Positions 15,902 to 24,442 are shown, counted from the stretch's first letter. The stretch: 26,262 nucleotides of DNA from Mucinivorans sp036654415 (GCA_036654415.1 JAVVSB010000028.1:1-26262); one strand, 5' to 3'. A program made the numbers and translations. The notes: generated from the sequence alone by a model not told the origin.

Positions 15902-17161
15902 TTATAATACTTCTATAACACGCTCCAAGGCTACAGAATGGGAGCCCTTCAATAATATATTTTTACCCCTCAGGGGTCTCTTGAGTAAAAACTCGCACAG
16001 GGCCTCCCTATCAGCAAACTTAGGGTAGGCAGAGTTGGTGCGACCAAAATTTTCTCCCACCAAAAAGAGCTGCTCAAAACCCTGTGAGGCCGCCCAATCA
16101 ACCAAAGCCTGGTGCTCGCTGGCGGCATAGAGCCCGAGCTCAAACATATCGCCCAAAATCACACATTTGTGGTCCAAAGCAAGACGCGCAAAATTCTCAA
16201 TCGAGGCCCTCATGCTCGATGGGTTGGCATTGTAGGCATCCACATAGAGGGTGTTACCACTGGTATGCACCACCTGCGAACGGTGGTTGGCAGGTTCGTA
16301 GGTGCAAATGGCCTCCAGTGCCTGCGAGCTATCGACCCCAAAAAAGCGACCCACAGCCAAAGCAAGCAATATGTTGGATATGTTATAGTGCCCCACAAGA
16401 TAGGTACTATATTGATGATTGTCAAAACTAAATTTCAGGAAGCTGTCGGTCCCATCCACAGCCTCAAGAGGCTTATCAAAAATCATATTCTTAAGCCCCT
16501 GACGCTCATGCACCATGGAACAGACCACAGAGTCCTGAGCGTTGCAGAGTGCCGTGCCAGAGTTCTCGAGCAAAAAGTCGAAAAGTTCGCCCTTGGCCAG
16601 ACGTACCCCCTCGGGCGAGCCAAAACCATCGAGATGGGCTAGACCAATGTTGGTTATCAGCCCATAATTGGGACGAGCTATGGCACACAGAGCTGCAATT
16701 TCGCCAGGGTGGTTGGCCCCCATCTCAACCACTCCAATCTGGGTGGAACCATCGAAACTAAGCAGGGTAAGCGGCACCCCGATATGGTTATTGAAATTGC
16801 CCTTTGTGGCCCCCACCACCATTTTGGTGGAGAGTACTCTGGTGATAAGCTCCTTAGTGGTTGTCTTGCCGTTGCTGCCAGTGAGGGCCACAATGGGTAT
16901 ATCAAGCCGCTGACGATGGTATAGGGCCAAATCCTGCATGGCTTGAAGCGAATCCTCAACCACGATATAACGCTCGTCATGAGCGACCTCTGGCCTGTCT
17001 ACCACAGCATAGCGTGCCCCACTATCCAGAGCCGCAGCAGCAAAATCGTTGCCATCGAACCTATCGCCGCGCAAGGCAAAAAAAAGCCCCCGTCCGTGCC
17101 GCGAATCGGTGGAGATTTCACCACAAAGGGTGAAAAGTTGGTATAAGTCTGAAGTTTTCAT
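15902..17161 (-). CDS. murF: UDP-MurNAc-tripeptide--D-Ala-D-Ala ligase
   Basis: A 419-residue Mur ligase that adds D-Ala-D-Ala to the UDP-MurNAc-tripeptide in the cytoplasm. The N-terminal substrate domain has ISTDSRHGRGLFFALRGDRFDG; the ATP P-loop is TGSNGKTT (94-101), followed by KGNFNNHIGVPLTLL, GVVEMGANHPGEI and ITNIGLAHLDGFGS, all Mur-ligase signatures; DAYNANPSSM and ILGDMFELG mark the C-terminal domain and are typical of MurF. The ATG at 17161 is chosen because it gives the family start and lies 10 bases after a -7 element; longer in-frame starts cross into the divergent dtd gene. Its pairing with putA is unusual because the two have no metabolic link. Confidence 0.95.
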   Translation of the reverse strand: MKTSDLYQLFTLCGEISTDSRHGRGLFFALRGDRFDGNDFAAAALDSGARYAVVDRPEVAHDERYIVVEDSLQAMQDLALYHRQRLDIPIVALTGSNGKTTTKELITRVLSTKMVVGATKGNFNNHIGVPLTLLSFDGSTQIGVVEMGANHPGEIAALCAIARPNYGLITNIGLAHLDGFGSPEGVRLAKGELFDFLLENSGTALCNAQDSVVCSMVHERQGLKNMIFDKPLEAVDGTDSFLKFSFDNHQYSTYLVGHYNISNILLALAVGRFFGVDSSQALEAICTYEPANHRSQVVHTSGNTLYVDAYNANPSSMRASIENFARLALDHKCVILGDMFELGLYAASEHQALVDWAASQGFEQLFLVGENFGRTNSAYPKFADREALCEFLLKRPLRGKNILLKGSHSVALERVIEVL

Positions 17162-17171
17162 ATGTACAGAA

Positions 17172-17179
17172 CAAAAGTA
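17172..17179 (-). promoter_or_regulatory. -7 element for murF
   Basis: TACTTTTG on the minus strand fits TAnnTTTG and ends 10 bases before the murF ATG, implying a 5' leader of only a few bases. Confidence 0.55.
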
Positions 17180-17191
17180 GAAAAAAATTGT

Positions 17192-17199
17192 TAATTTTG
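17192..17199 (+). promoter_or_regulatory. -7 element for dtd operon
   Basis: TAATTTTG fits TAnnTTTG and ends 23 bases before the dtd ATG. It is only 12 bases from the divergent murF -7 element. Confidence 0.55.
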
Positions 17200-17222
17200 T
17201 TCCCATTAATACTAATATTTTC

Positions 17223-17672
17223 ATGCGTGCACTAATACAACGAACCGACGAGGCCTCAGTCACCATTGAGCATAAACAAAAAGCCGCCATTGGCCCTGGA
17301 ATGGTGATTCTACTTGGAATAGAGCACGCCGACACCCAATCCGACGTGGAGTATCTGTGCCGTAAGATAGCCCGACTACGCATCTTTGACGACCCATCGG
17401 GAGTGATGAACCTTGACATTAAACAGAGTCAGGGGCAGGTGATGGTGGTGAGTCAATTTACCCTGCACGCCGACTGCTCGCGTGGCAACCGCCCAAGCTA
17501 CATCAACGCTGCACGCCCCGAACAGGCATTGCCCCTATACGAGTTGTTCCTTGAACAGCTATCCGTCGAGTGCTCCCAAGAGGTGGCCTGCGGCACATTT
17601 GGAGCCACTATGTTTATTAAAATGGTGGCCAACGGGCCTGTGACAATACTGATAGATTCAAAAAACAGATGA
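17223..17672 (+). CDS. dtd: D-aminoacyl-tRNA deacylase
   Basis: A 149-residue proofreading enzyme that hydrolyses D-aminoacyl-tRNAs (for example D-Tyr-tRNA). Both signatures are present: SQFTL (77-81) and the cis Gly-Pro loop NGPVT (137-141), with FGATMFIKM before it. The common form of the loop is NDGPVT; here the preceding residue is Ala and the Asp is missing, a mild change. It is first in a five-gene operon and its stop overlaps the start of the next gene (ATGA). Confidence 0.96.
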   Translation: MRALIQRTDEASVTIEHKQKAAIGPGMVILLGIEHADTQSDVEYLCRKIARLRIFDDPSGVMNLDIKQSQGQVMVVSQFTLHADCSRGNRPSYINAARPEQALPLYELFLEQLSVECSQEVACGTFGATMFIKMVANGPVTILIDSKNR

Positions 17673-18628
17673 GCTCACTAAAAAACATAGCCATCCCAGT
17701 CAAGCAGCAGATGCAGGATTTTGAGAAGTTACTGCGCCAGACAGTCAGTAGCCAACACCCAATACTAAAACAGGTGTGTGGCCATCTGCTCAGCCTAGAG
17801 GGCAAACGGTGTAGACCCCTGCTCACTCTGCTTGTGGGGCAACTACACGGGACCATTGACCAAAAGATAATAACGGGAGCACTAATCATGGAGCTCACAC
17901 ATAACGCCTCTTTGGTGCACGACGATGTGCTGGACGAGGCCTACACTCGGCGCGGAAGGGCCACCCTCAACGCTCTGCTACGCTCAAAAGGGGCCGTCTT
18001 GGTGGGCGACTTTTTGATGAGCAAGGGGGTAAGTGTTGGTGTCGAAAACAATTGTATCGAGGCCATCAGTTACGCTGCACACACAATGGAACTCTTGGTA
18101 GAGGGGGAGTTGCGTCAGGCTCAACATGCTCAACTACTGGATATTGACCGCGACGAATATTTTTCAGTTATAACCCTCAAGACGGCTAACCTAATGGCAG
18201 CCTCAGCCGCTGTGGGGGCCATCTATGCTCAGCCGATGCAACAAGAAAATATGCACCGTTTGGGCATGGTGCTGGGTATGGCTTTTCAGGTCAAGGACGA
18301 CATGCTCGACTTCGCTGTCTCAACAGGCAAATTGAGGGGCAATGACCTGCGAGAGCGAAAAATTACACTACCACTGATTTTTGCCCTCGAACAACATGCG
18401 CGTATGCGCCCCGAAGTGCTCTCACATATGCGCCAGGCCCTACGCCACGAAAGCAGCGTGGAGTGGCTAGTAGATTTTGTCCTATCAAGCGATGCCATGA
18501 TGCACTGCGATATAACCATGCACGAATTTCACAACGAGGCCCTCGAAATACTAAATCAGTACCCCCATTCACCAACACGCGAGGCCTTAATTGAATTTGC
18601 CGACTTTGTGTGCCAAAGAGAATACTAA
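17669..18628 (+). CDS. long-chain trans-polyprenyl diphosphate synthase
   Basis: A 319-residue all-helical isoprenyl synthase that extends prenyl diphosphates, most likely for the menaquinone side chain. The first Asp-rich motif is DDVLD (85-89) in LVHDDVLDEA followed by TRRGRATLNA; the second is KDDMLD (209-214). The residue five before the first motif is Ala80, a small side chain typical of long-chain (about C35-C50) enzymes rather than farnesyl or geranylgeranyl synthases. LKTANLMAASA matches the conserved Lys-Thr helix. The ATG overlaps the dtd stop by four bases. IspB is the closest named relative, but the chain length cannot be read from sequence. Confidence 0.9.
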   Translation: MSSLKNIAIPVKQQMQDFEKLLRQTVSSQHPILKQVCGHLLSLEGKRCRPLLTLLVGQLHGTIDQKIITGALIMELTHNASLVHDDVLDEAYTRRGRATLNALLRSKGAVLVGDFLMSKGVSVGVENNCIEAISYAAHTMELLVEGELRQAQHAQLLDIDRDEYFSVITLKTANLMAASAAVGAIYAQPMQQENMHRLGMVLGMAFQVKDDMLDFAVSTGKLRGNDLRERKITLPLIFALEQHARMRPEVLSHMRQALRHESSVEWLVDFVLSSDAMMHCDITMHEFHNEALEILNQYPHSPTREALIEFADFVCQREY

Positions 18629-18632
18629 ACTT

Positions 18633-19469
18633 ATGATTACAACTTTGAATATAGGGGGCCATTTGGTGGATTTGGGCCATCCTGTGGTCATGACCATTAT
18701 GAATCTGACAACAGATTCATTCTATGCCCAAAGCCGCCTGAGTAGCTCCGAACAGATAATAAAAGCAGCCACAGAGGCCGCCGCCGCAGGGGCCACAATA
18801 CTCGACCTAGGGGGTTACTCCACCCGCCCTGGAGCAGTAGATGTGCCCGCCAAGGTGGAGATAGAGAGGTTATCGCAGGCCATAGGGCTCATTCGAAAGC
18901 AGTTACCCGATATGCCCCTATCGGTAGATACCTTTCGTAGCGAAGTTATCCAGAAAATTGTGCAACGGTGGGGAGCGGTGATAGTCAACGACGTGAGCGG
19001 TGGCACGATGGACCCCCAGATGATGGCCACCGTTGGCCAATTAGGGCTACCCTATATTTGCGGCCACATTAAAGGGACTCCGCAAACTATGGCCTCGCAC
19101 GCTGTGTACAAAGAGCTGATAGAGGAGTTGTTAACATTTTTTGTGGAACGGATGGAGATGGCCCAAAGGTGCTCTATTAAGGATTTTGTGGTGGACCCAT
19201 GTTTTGGATTTGCCAAAAACGTGGACCATAATTTTGAACTACTGCGCCGTTTTGGCGAACTTTCAGTGTTGGGCAAGCCGCTATTGGCTGGGCTCTCGCG
19301 TAAGAGCTTCCTATATCGGAGCCTTAATATAGAGCCCCAAGAGGCACTCGTGGCCACCTCGGTGGCGCACCTAAAAGCCCTAGAGGGTGGGGCGCAGATT
19401 CTACGCGTGCATGACACCGTGGCCGCCATGCAGACCATAACACTATTTCGTAAAATATATAACCAATGA
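18633..19469 (+). CDS. folP: dihydropteroate synthase
   Basis: A 278-residue TIM-barrel enzyme that joins p-aminobenzoate to pterin pyrophosphate in folate synthesis; target of sulfonamides. Visible signatures: MNLTTDSFYAQSR (the usual N-x-T-P-D-S-F with Thr instead of Pro), GATILDLGGYSTRPGA, LSVDTFR, VNDVSGG, HIKGTPQTM, DPCFGFAKNVDHNFELL, GLSRKSF and RVHDTVAAM. The ATG at 18633 follows the prenyl synthase stop by four bases; an upstream in-frame start would extend into that gene. The stop overlaps the pentapeptide-repeat gene (ATGA). I see no sign that it is a mobile sulfonamide-resistant (Sul) variant. Confidence 0.95.
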   Translation: MITTLNIGGHLVDLGHPVVMTIMNLTTDSFYAQSRLSSSEQIIKAATEAAAAGATILDLGGYSTRPGAVDVPAKVEIERLSQAIGLIRKQLPDMPLSVDTFRSEVIQKIVQRWGAVIVNDVSGGTMDPQMMATVGQLGLPYICGHIKGTPQTMASHAVYKELIEELLTFFVERMEMAQRCSIKDFVVDPCFGFAKNVDHNFELLRRFGELSVLGKPLLAGLSRKSFLYRSLNIEPQEALVATSVAHLKALEGGAQILRVHDTVAAMQTITLFRKIYNQ

Positions 19470-20083
19470 TAGTAGATATTCAGGGCCCGACCATGCAGTG
19501 GGAGCAGAGCTCCATTGAGGGGATAATGGCAAAGGATATACTTCTGCAAGACAAGCAATTCTACGATTGTGAGTTCCTGCGATGCGACTTCAGCGGAACC
19601 ACACTCCAGGAGTGTACCTTTGTGGAGTGCACCTTTACGGATTGTGCTTTGACCATGATAAAGGTGCCACATTGCCGTTGGGAACGTTGTGATTTTATCG
19701 GGTGCAAGATGATTGGTGTGGATTGGAGCCAAGCAATGTGGCCACTGCCAAGAACCAAGAAGAAGAGTATCTTTAACCTCTCTTTCAAGGGGTGTGCAAT
19801 GGACTTCTCTATGTTTATTGGTATGAACCTTACGGGGGCAAAGTTTTTGGACTGCTCGCTCAAAGAGGCAGCCTTTGAACAGGCCGATATGCATGGATGC
19901 CAGCTGAGCGGATGCGACCTAACTGATGCTGCCTTCCAGGCCACTAACTTAACGGAAGCTGACCTTAGCAGTGCAAAAAACTACTCAATAAACGTATGTA
20001 ACACCGTGGTTACAAAAGCTAAATTCTCTTTCCCTGAAGCCATGGCCTTGGTTTACGCACTCGATATTGAAATTGAGAGATAA
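19466..20083 (+). CDS. pentapeptide-repeat protein
   Basis: A 205-residue protein made largely of A(D/N)LxX-type pentapeptides, for example YDCEFLRCDFSGTTLQECTF, ANLTEADLSS and NLTGAKFLDCSL. These form a right-handed quadrilateral beta-helix. A break at residues ~85-100 (WPLPRTKKKSIFNLS) separates two blocks, as in Qnr/MfpA-like DNA-mimic proteins of about this length. The C-terminus (SAKNYSINVCN, then AKFSFPEAMALVYALDIEIE) matches the cap common to chromosomal members of this family. Gyrase protection is a possibility by analogy, not something the sequence proves. The gene overlaps folP by four bases and precedes the CPBP gene by one base. Confidence 0.85.
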   Translation: MIVDIQGPTMQWEQSSIEGIMAKDILLQDKQFYDCEFLRCDFSGTTLQECTFVECTFTDCALTMIKVPHCRWERCDFIGCKMIGVDWSQAMWPLPRTKKKSIFNLSFKGCAMDFSMFIGMNLTGAKFLDCSLKEAAFEQADMHGCQLSGCDLTDAAFQATNLTEADLSSAKNYSINVCNTVVTKAKFSFPEAMALVYALDIEIER

Positions 20084-20084
20084 G

Positions 20085-20912
20085 ATGACTCCAAAAAACA
20101 TATCCAAGACCAAGCGCGTTTTCGGCTGGATTATCCCGCTGCTGGGGGCGGTGGGGGTGACTCTTTTTATGATTGAGGCTCTGCGTTGGGTCTACTATCC
20201 AGCAGCCATGATTTGGGGGGCAGAGCTACCAGTGGGTGTCGATATCTTTGTGGTCTATCTGCTAAGCTCCACAGCCACACTACTATTATGCAAAGGACTA
20301 GGGCTGCTCTTTAAGCTCTACAAGACCCACTTGTTGGTGGTACGCAAGGGGTGGTTCAACCCCACATTCATTGTCTGGGGGGTGCTGCTGCTAGTGAGTA
20401 TGAATATCATAATTGACCCGTTGATTAATTTGTATGCCCCTCCAGAAAGTGGCCTCTTGATTGAGCTTATGCAGGGCGGGCTATGGCCCATGGTGACCTC
20501 GGTGGTGGTGGTGCCTATGATGCAAGAGTTTATCTTTCGCGGCACGGTACAGTATAATTTAGAGCGCACCATGGGGCCGCTATGGGCCATTGTGGTGGCT
20601 GCCATACTAAGTGGAGCTGTATATGTGGAGCCCACACAGGCCATAAGCGCAGCCGCATGGGGACTAATATTTGGTGGGGTATACTACTGGAGTGGCTCGC
20701 TCTCGACCACCATTTCCGTGCATGTGCTCTTCAACGGGCTCACCTACCTAACCTATCTACTCTTTGGTGACCAAGAGATTTTGATTGATTACTTTTTGGC
20801 AGACGAGACCCTGCATACTGTGGTCTATGGTGTGGCCCTCATTTTGGTGGTGCTTTCGTTTTGGAGAATCGTAGACAAAGCCATAACCCACAGCCGTATC
20901 TACAAATTATAG
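20085..20912 (+). CDS. CPBP (Abi)-family membrane protein with altered catalytic motifs
   Basis: A 275-residue polytopic membrane protein with about seven hydrophobic segments (near 15-35, 50-75, 93-112, 135-150, 166-182, 189-202, 245-262). It has the order of motifs of CPBP intramembrane metalloproteases, but two are changed. Motif 1, normally EExxxR, is QEFIFR (Gln147, Glu148, Arg152); motif 2, normally FxxxH, is SGAVY (Ser176, Tyr180); motif 3 HxxxN is kept (His213, Asn217). Loss of one Glu and a metal-binding His suggests a non-proteolytic scaffold or a different activity. The ATG at 20085 follows the previous stop by one base; the upstream in-frame TTG is unlikely. It ends inside a palindrome shared with the convergent gene. 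Confidence 0.8.
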   Translation: MTPKNISKTKRVFGWIIPLLGAVGVTLFMIEALRWVYYPAAMIWGAELPVGVDIFVVYLLSSTATLLLCKGLGLLFKLYKTHLLVVRKGWFNPTFIVWGVLLLVSMNIIIDPLINLYAPPESGLLIELMQGGLWPMVTSVVVVPMMQEFIFRGTVQYNLERTMGPLWAIVVAAILSGAVYVEPTQAISAAAWGLIFGGVYYWSGSLSTTISVHVLFNGLTYLTYLLFGDQEILIDYFLADETLHTVVYGVALILVVLSFWRIVDKAITHSRIYKL

Positions 20913-20917
20913 ATACG
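20895..20917. terminator. palindrome spanning two overlapping convergent stops
   Basis: Arms 20895-20902 (CGTATCTA) and 20910-20917 (TAGATACG) are perfect complements around a 7-base loop. The plus gene ends at 20912 and the minus gene at 20900, a 13-base overlap, and both stop codons are TAG inside the palindrome. No T-tract follows on either side, so termination is only a guess. Confidence 0.4.
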
Positions 20918-22216
20918 CCACCCGTTGGGATACATGTTGTTAACCCTGCGTTCTAACGCCTTGGCCCACCCCAAAGCCACCCCATTATAGCTCACAAGTG
21001 TAAGTCCCAAAGCATATTTAGAGCTATCGAGATTCCCCATACGTAAATAGGCCAAAGCCTCCTCTAGGGAGAGTTCAGAAATGGGACGCACCCCGACAAG
21101 CCCTGTGTAGAGAGCCAAGGCTGGGGCTGGTTTTAAATCCGCATGGATAAAGTCACCCATCTGCACCCCACTATAAACCAATCCTAAGCCACGCAGACGC
21201 TCCACCACTGTCAGCAGAACCTCACTAAAGGCATAGATTTTGCCTCCGCCAAGGGCAAAACGGTGGGGCCCCTCTACCCACTTGCTACACTGGACCACCT
21301 GGGCCGCATTAAGGCTCTCCAAACGTTGCGTCTTGACGCCAGCCATAAAGGGCACCGAAGATGTTTTGCGCAGCGCAGCCACAAAAAAGCCCTCGCCACG
21401 CACCAAATGAGGCAAACACTTGAGCCCATACCCCGTATTAATCACCCCAGAGGGGATATCCTCAAAATCAATGACCTCAGCCCCCAACTCCTGACAAATC
21501 CAAGACACCGTCTGCTCATCTTCGCTCTCATTTAGCGTGCAGGTGGAGTAGATAAGCACCCCACCTTCGGCCAAGGCATTCCATACCTGAGCCACTATGC
21601 GACGACCACGAGCCGTGCAAAGTGCCACATTTTCAGTTGACCACTGTTCGCGCGATAGGGGTTCCTTACGGAACATCCCCTCGCCAGAGCAGGGGGCATC
21701 GACCAAAACCACATCAAAGCTGAGGCCACTCTGCCCAAAAGCTTGGCTGTCGGCCGAGGTTACAGCAACATTGCCAGTACCCCACTTCTGAATATTTTCA
21801 CTCAACGCCCCCACGCGCCCACGGATAGGCTCGTTGGCCACCACCACCCCCTGGGGACCAACCTCAGAGGCGAGCAACGTACTCTTACCTCCAGGAGCAG
21901 CACACAAATCAAGCACCCGAAGAGCCCGAAAGTCGAGTTTGCGAGCCATCCACCCCACCAACATGGAACTTGCCTCCTGAACATAATAGGCCCCACCGTG
22001 CAGGCATGGGTCGAGGGTAAACTTGGGACGAGAGGCAAGATAAAAACCATCATCATACCACTCCACCCTATCGGCCGAAGGTGCTGAGTAATGTTTTTGG
22101 GGGTTAACCCTTATGGATGTGGGGGAGACTGTGTCCAGTGAGGCCAAAAGAGCGGCCCCTGTTTCGTAGCGCAAGAGAATATCTTGACAAAAAATGGGTG
22201 GTAAAGCCGTAGGCAT
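20900..22216 (-). CDS. rRNA cytosine-C5 methyltransferase (RsmF/NOL1-NOP2-Sun family)
   Basis: A 438-residue SAM-dependent enzyme that probably methylates a cytosine of 16S rRNA. Motifs: PKFTLDPCLHGGAYYVQEASSML, SAM-binding LDLCAAPGGKSTLLAS, VLVDAPCSGEGMFRK (motif IV, Pro-Cys) and IYSTCTLNESEDE (motif VI, the catalytic Thr-Cys). The C-terminal ~170 residues contain YAFSEVLLTVVERLRGLGLVYSGVQMGDF, matching the RNA-binding extension of RsmF. RsmF is the best guess, but YebU/RsmB relatives differ mainly in target. It is third in a GH3-kinase-methyltransferase operon, 12 bases after the kinase stop. Confidence 0.9.
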   Translation of the reverse strand: MPTALPPIFCQDILLRYETGAALLASLDTVSPTSIRVNPQKHYSAPSADRVEWYDDGFYLASRPKFTLDPCLHGGAYYVQEASSMLVGWMARKLDFRALRVLDLCAAPGGKSTLLASEVGPQGVVVANEPIRGRVGALSENIQKWGTGNVAVTSADSQAFGQSGLSFDVVLVDAPCSGEGMFRKEPLSREQWSTENVALCTARGRRIVAQVWNALAEGGVLIYSTCTLNESEDEQTVSWICQELGAEVIDFEDIPSGVINTGYGLKCLPHLVRGEGFFVAALRKTSSVPFMAGVKTQRLESLNAAQVVQCSKWVEGPHRFALGGGKIYAFSEVLLTVVERLRGLGLVYSGVQMGDFIHADLKPAPALALYTGLVGVRPISELSLEEALAYLRMGNLDSSKYALGLTLVSYNGVALGWAKALERRVNNMYPNGWRIYNL

Positions 22217-22228
22217 TAAAAAAACTAG

Positions 22229-22825
22229 TTAAATTTGGCTGCAAATTTCATTTAACACTCGCTCGCGGGTGGGGGCATCCTCCACAAAATCATCCTCATC
22301 AACATCGACCACCACTATGCGGCCACTGTAGGATGCTATCCACTGCTCGTAAAGGATATTCAGATTGTCCAGATAGTGTTGGTCAATCGAAGACTCGTAA
22401 TCACGCCCACGACGGCTAATGTGACGCACCAAGGTATTTGAACTCGCACGTAGATAAATCAATATATCAGCCTGAGGCAAAGCCCCCGCCGTGTAGTCAT
22501 AGAGCTGCTTGTAGGCGTGCCAATCGCGTGGTTCCAAGATACCGAACTCGTGCAGATTGCGGGCAAAGACCTCGGCATCCTCGTCAATGGTTCTATCGAC
22601 AATGGCATTTTTGCCACTTGAGATAATTTGGCTCATCTGGCGCAAACGACGACCCAAAAAATATATCTGAAGATTGAACGACCAACGCGACATATCATCA
22701 TAAAAATCACCAATATAGGGATTCTCAGAATTATCGGAATAGGCCTCCCAGCCAAGTTTATCGCTCAGCAACTCGGCCAAAAAGCTCTTGCCGCTACCAA
22801 TATTTCCCGCGATGGCTATTATCAT
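22229..22825 (-). CDS. deoxynucleoside kinase
   Basis: A 198-residue P-loop kinase that phosphorylates deoxynucleosides for salvage. The Walker A loop is GNIGSGKS (7-14), NPYIGDFYDD follows, and VDRTIDEDAEVFA replaces the classic ERS motif of the family (Asp-Arg with a following Glu). The LID region RHISRRGRDYESSI supplies arginines for ATP, as in the Dm-dNK/dGK/dCK family. Whether it prefers deoxyadenosine, deoxyguanosine or another base cannot be read from the sequence. Its ATG overlaps the stop of the GH3 gene by one base (TAATG). Confidence 0.9.
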   Translation of the reverse strand: MIIAIAGNIGSGKSFLAELLSDKLGWEAYSDNSENPYIGDFYDDMSRWSFNLQIYFLGRRLRQMSQIISSGKNAIVDRTIDEDAEVFARNLHEFGILEPRDWHAYKQLYDYTAGALPQADILIYLRASSNTLVRHISRRGRDYESSIDQHYLDNLNILYEQWIASYSGRIVVVDVDEDDFVEDAPTRERVLNEICSQI

Positions 22826-24330
22826 TACTCTACCGTATTAGAAGTGGGTGAAACAAACTCTTGCAACTGCTCAACATACTCCCGTGTATTGAATAGGCGC
22901 GGCACCTTATTCTGCCCGCCAACCTTGCCGCGACTGTGCATCCAACGATAGAAGGTACCCTTGGGGGCAACCCTTAGACTCGGAGCGAGCAAAGTGGAGT
23001 TACAAAAACGTTTGGCCGCATAGTCGGAATTAAGCTCAATGAGAGTCTCGTCGAGAAGCCGGATAAAGAGAGCCTCATCTTGGGGAGGGGTCACAAATTC
23101 GATAAACCACTCATGGCTACCTTTACCCCCAGCCTCCATAAAAACAGGGGCGGCCGTGTACTCCACAATCGACACCCCACACCCTTGGCAAGCCCGCTGC
23201 AAAGCATGCTCAGCATTATCCACAATAAGCTCCTCGCCAAAGGCATTAATATAGTGTTTGGTACGCCCCGAAATACGAATCTTATAGGGGCTAACCGAAC
23301 TAAAGACCACCGTGTCGCCAATCATATAACGCCACAACCCTCCAACGGTTGTGATAATCATGGCGTAGTTGCGACCCACGACCACCCCCTCCAGCGGAAG
23401 CACCTCGCCCGAGACCATATCCCGAAACTCGTAAAAAACACCTATGTCCAACATCAACAACATACTGCTATCCGAGGGGTCATCGGCCAAAGCAAAGAAC
23501 CCCTCAGAAGCATTATAGGTCTCCATATAAACCATATCAGAAGAAGGAATAATGCGTTCATACTCTGAGCGATACGGAGTAAATGAAATACCTCCATGCA
23601 CAAAAAGGCTAAGATTGGGCCACACATCGAGCAGAGAGTTCTTGGAACTGTATTCAAGAATACGATTCATCAGCACCAAGTTCCACGAGGGGACCCCCGC
23701 AAAGTTGGTGACATCTTGATGCAGGCAGTGCTGGCAAATTAGCTCCACCTTGCGCTGAAAATTTCCCTCAAGGGCTATCTTCTTGCAGGGGATACGTTTG
23801 GAGGCAAAATACCAAGGGGTATTCTCGATAAGGATGGCAGAAAGGTCGCCCGTGACCAGCCTCCCAAGCCCCTCGATGCGGTGCGCACCCCCCAGGGTCA
23901 AAGATTTGCCTCCCAAGGCCCTACTCCGTGGAAAATTGTCAGAAAAGACAGCCAGCACATCGCGCCCCCCCTGCATATGGTTTTTGGAGAGAGAAGTGCC
24001 ATTGATGGGTATATATTTACTTTGACTGTTAGTGGTGCCAGAACTCTTGGCAAAAAAACGAGTCGCATCACGACTTAAAAGGTTGACCTGCCCCTGCCGC
24101 ACGCGCTCAATCCAAGGCGAAAACTCCTCGTAGGTGACCACAGGCAGACTCTTTTTGAAGAGCTCGTAGTTGGTGATGGCGTGGCCCGCAAAATACTCTA
24201 TTGAGGTGTTACTGGAGAGAATATATTGAAGCTGAGACTGCTGCACAGCAACGCCTTGCCTCCGAAAAAACTCTATTTCGCGCAACCGAGCGGCAAACAC
24301 CGCATTAACTATTTTTGGAACAATTTGCAT
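22825..24330 (-). CDS. GH3-family acyl-adenylating enzyme (auxin-responsive GH3 homologue)
   Basis: A 501-residue member of the ANL superfamily related to plant GH3 amido synthetases, common in Bacteroidota but of unknown substrate there. The ATP/AMP loop is FFAKSSGTTNSQSKYIPI; ENTPWYFASKR, FVHGGISFTPYRSEYERI, YMETYNASEGFFA and the hinge RISGRTKHYINAFGEELIVDN complete the family pattern. It probably activates a carboxylate with ATP and conjugates it to an amine. It is first in the three-gene minus-strand operon; a -7 element lies 9 bases before its ATG. Confidence 0.9.
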   Translation of the reverse strand: MQIVPKIVNAVFAARLREIEFFRRQGVAVQQSQLQYILSSNTSIEYFAGHAITNYELFKKSLPVVTYEEFSPWIERVRQGQVNLLSRDATRFFAKSSGTTNSQSKYIPINGTSLSKNHMQGGRDVLAVFSDNFPRSRALGGKSLTLGGAHRIEGLGRLVTGDLSAILIENTPWYFASKRIPCKKIALEGNFQRKVELICQHCLHQDVTNFAGVPSWNLVLMNRILEYSSKNSLLDVWPNLSLFVHGGISFTPYRSEYERIIPSSDMVYMETYNASEGFFALADDPSDSSMLLMLDIGVFYEFRDMVSGEVLPLEGVVVGRNYAMIITTVGGLWRYMIGDTVVFSSVSPYKIRISGRTKHYINAFGEELIVDNAEHALQRACQGCGVSIVEYTAAPVFMEAGGKGSHEWFIEFVTPPQDEALFIRLLDETLIELNSDYAAKRFCNSTLLAPSLRVAPKGTFYRWMHSRGKVGGQNKVPRLFNTREYVEQLQEFVSPTSNTVE

Positions 24331-24339
24331 AATGAGCTA

Positions 24340-24347
24340 CAAATCTA
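24340..24347 (-). promoter_or_regulatory. -7 element for GH3 operon
   Basis: TAGATTTG on the minus strand fits TAnnTTTG and ends 9 bases before the ATG at 24330, implying a very short leader. Confidence 0.5.
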
Positions 24348-24359
24348 CAAAAAAATTTA

Positions 24360-24367
24360 TAAATTTG
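24360..24367 (+). promoter_or_regulatory. -7 element, candidate for SGNH gene
   Basis: TAAATTTG fits TAnnTTTG, 75 bases before the proposed start at 24443. It is 12 bases from the divergent GH3 element. Confidence 0.4.
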
Positions 24368-24442
24368 CCACTATTGGAGTGATTATTTTCACTCGTCCAA
24401 ATTTATTTTTCTTTAGGCAAACCACCATTAAAATAGCAAATT

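Noticed and set aside
18690..18735. folP Thr in place of Pro in the NxTPDSF signature as a sulfonamide-resistance sign
   Set aside because: That position is variable in the family signature, and the other substrate motifs are normal; no Sul-type insertion is visible.
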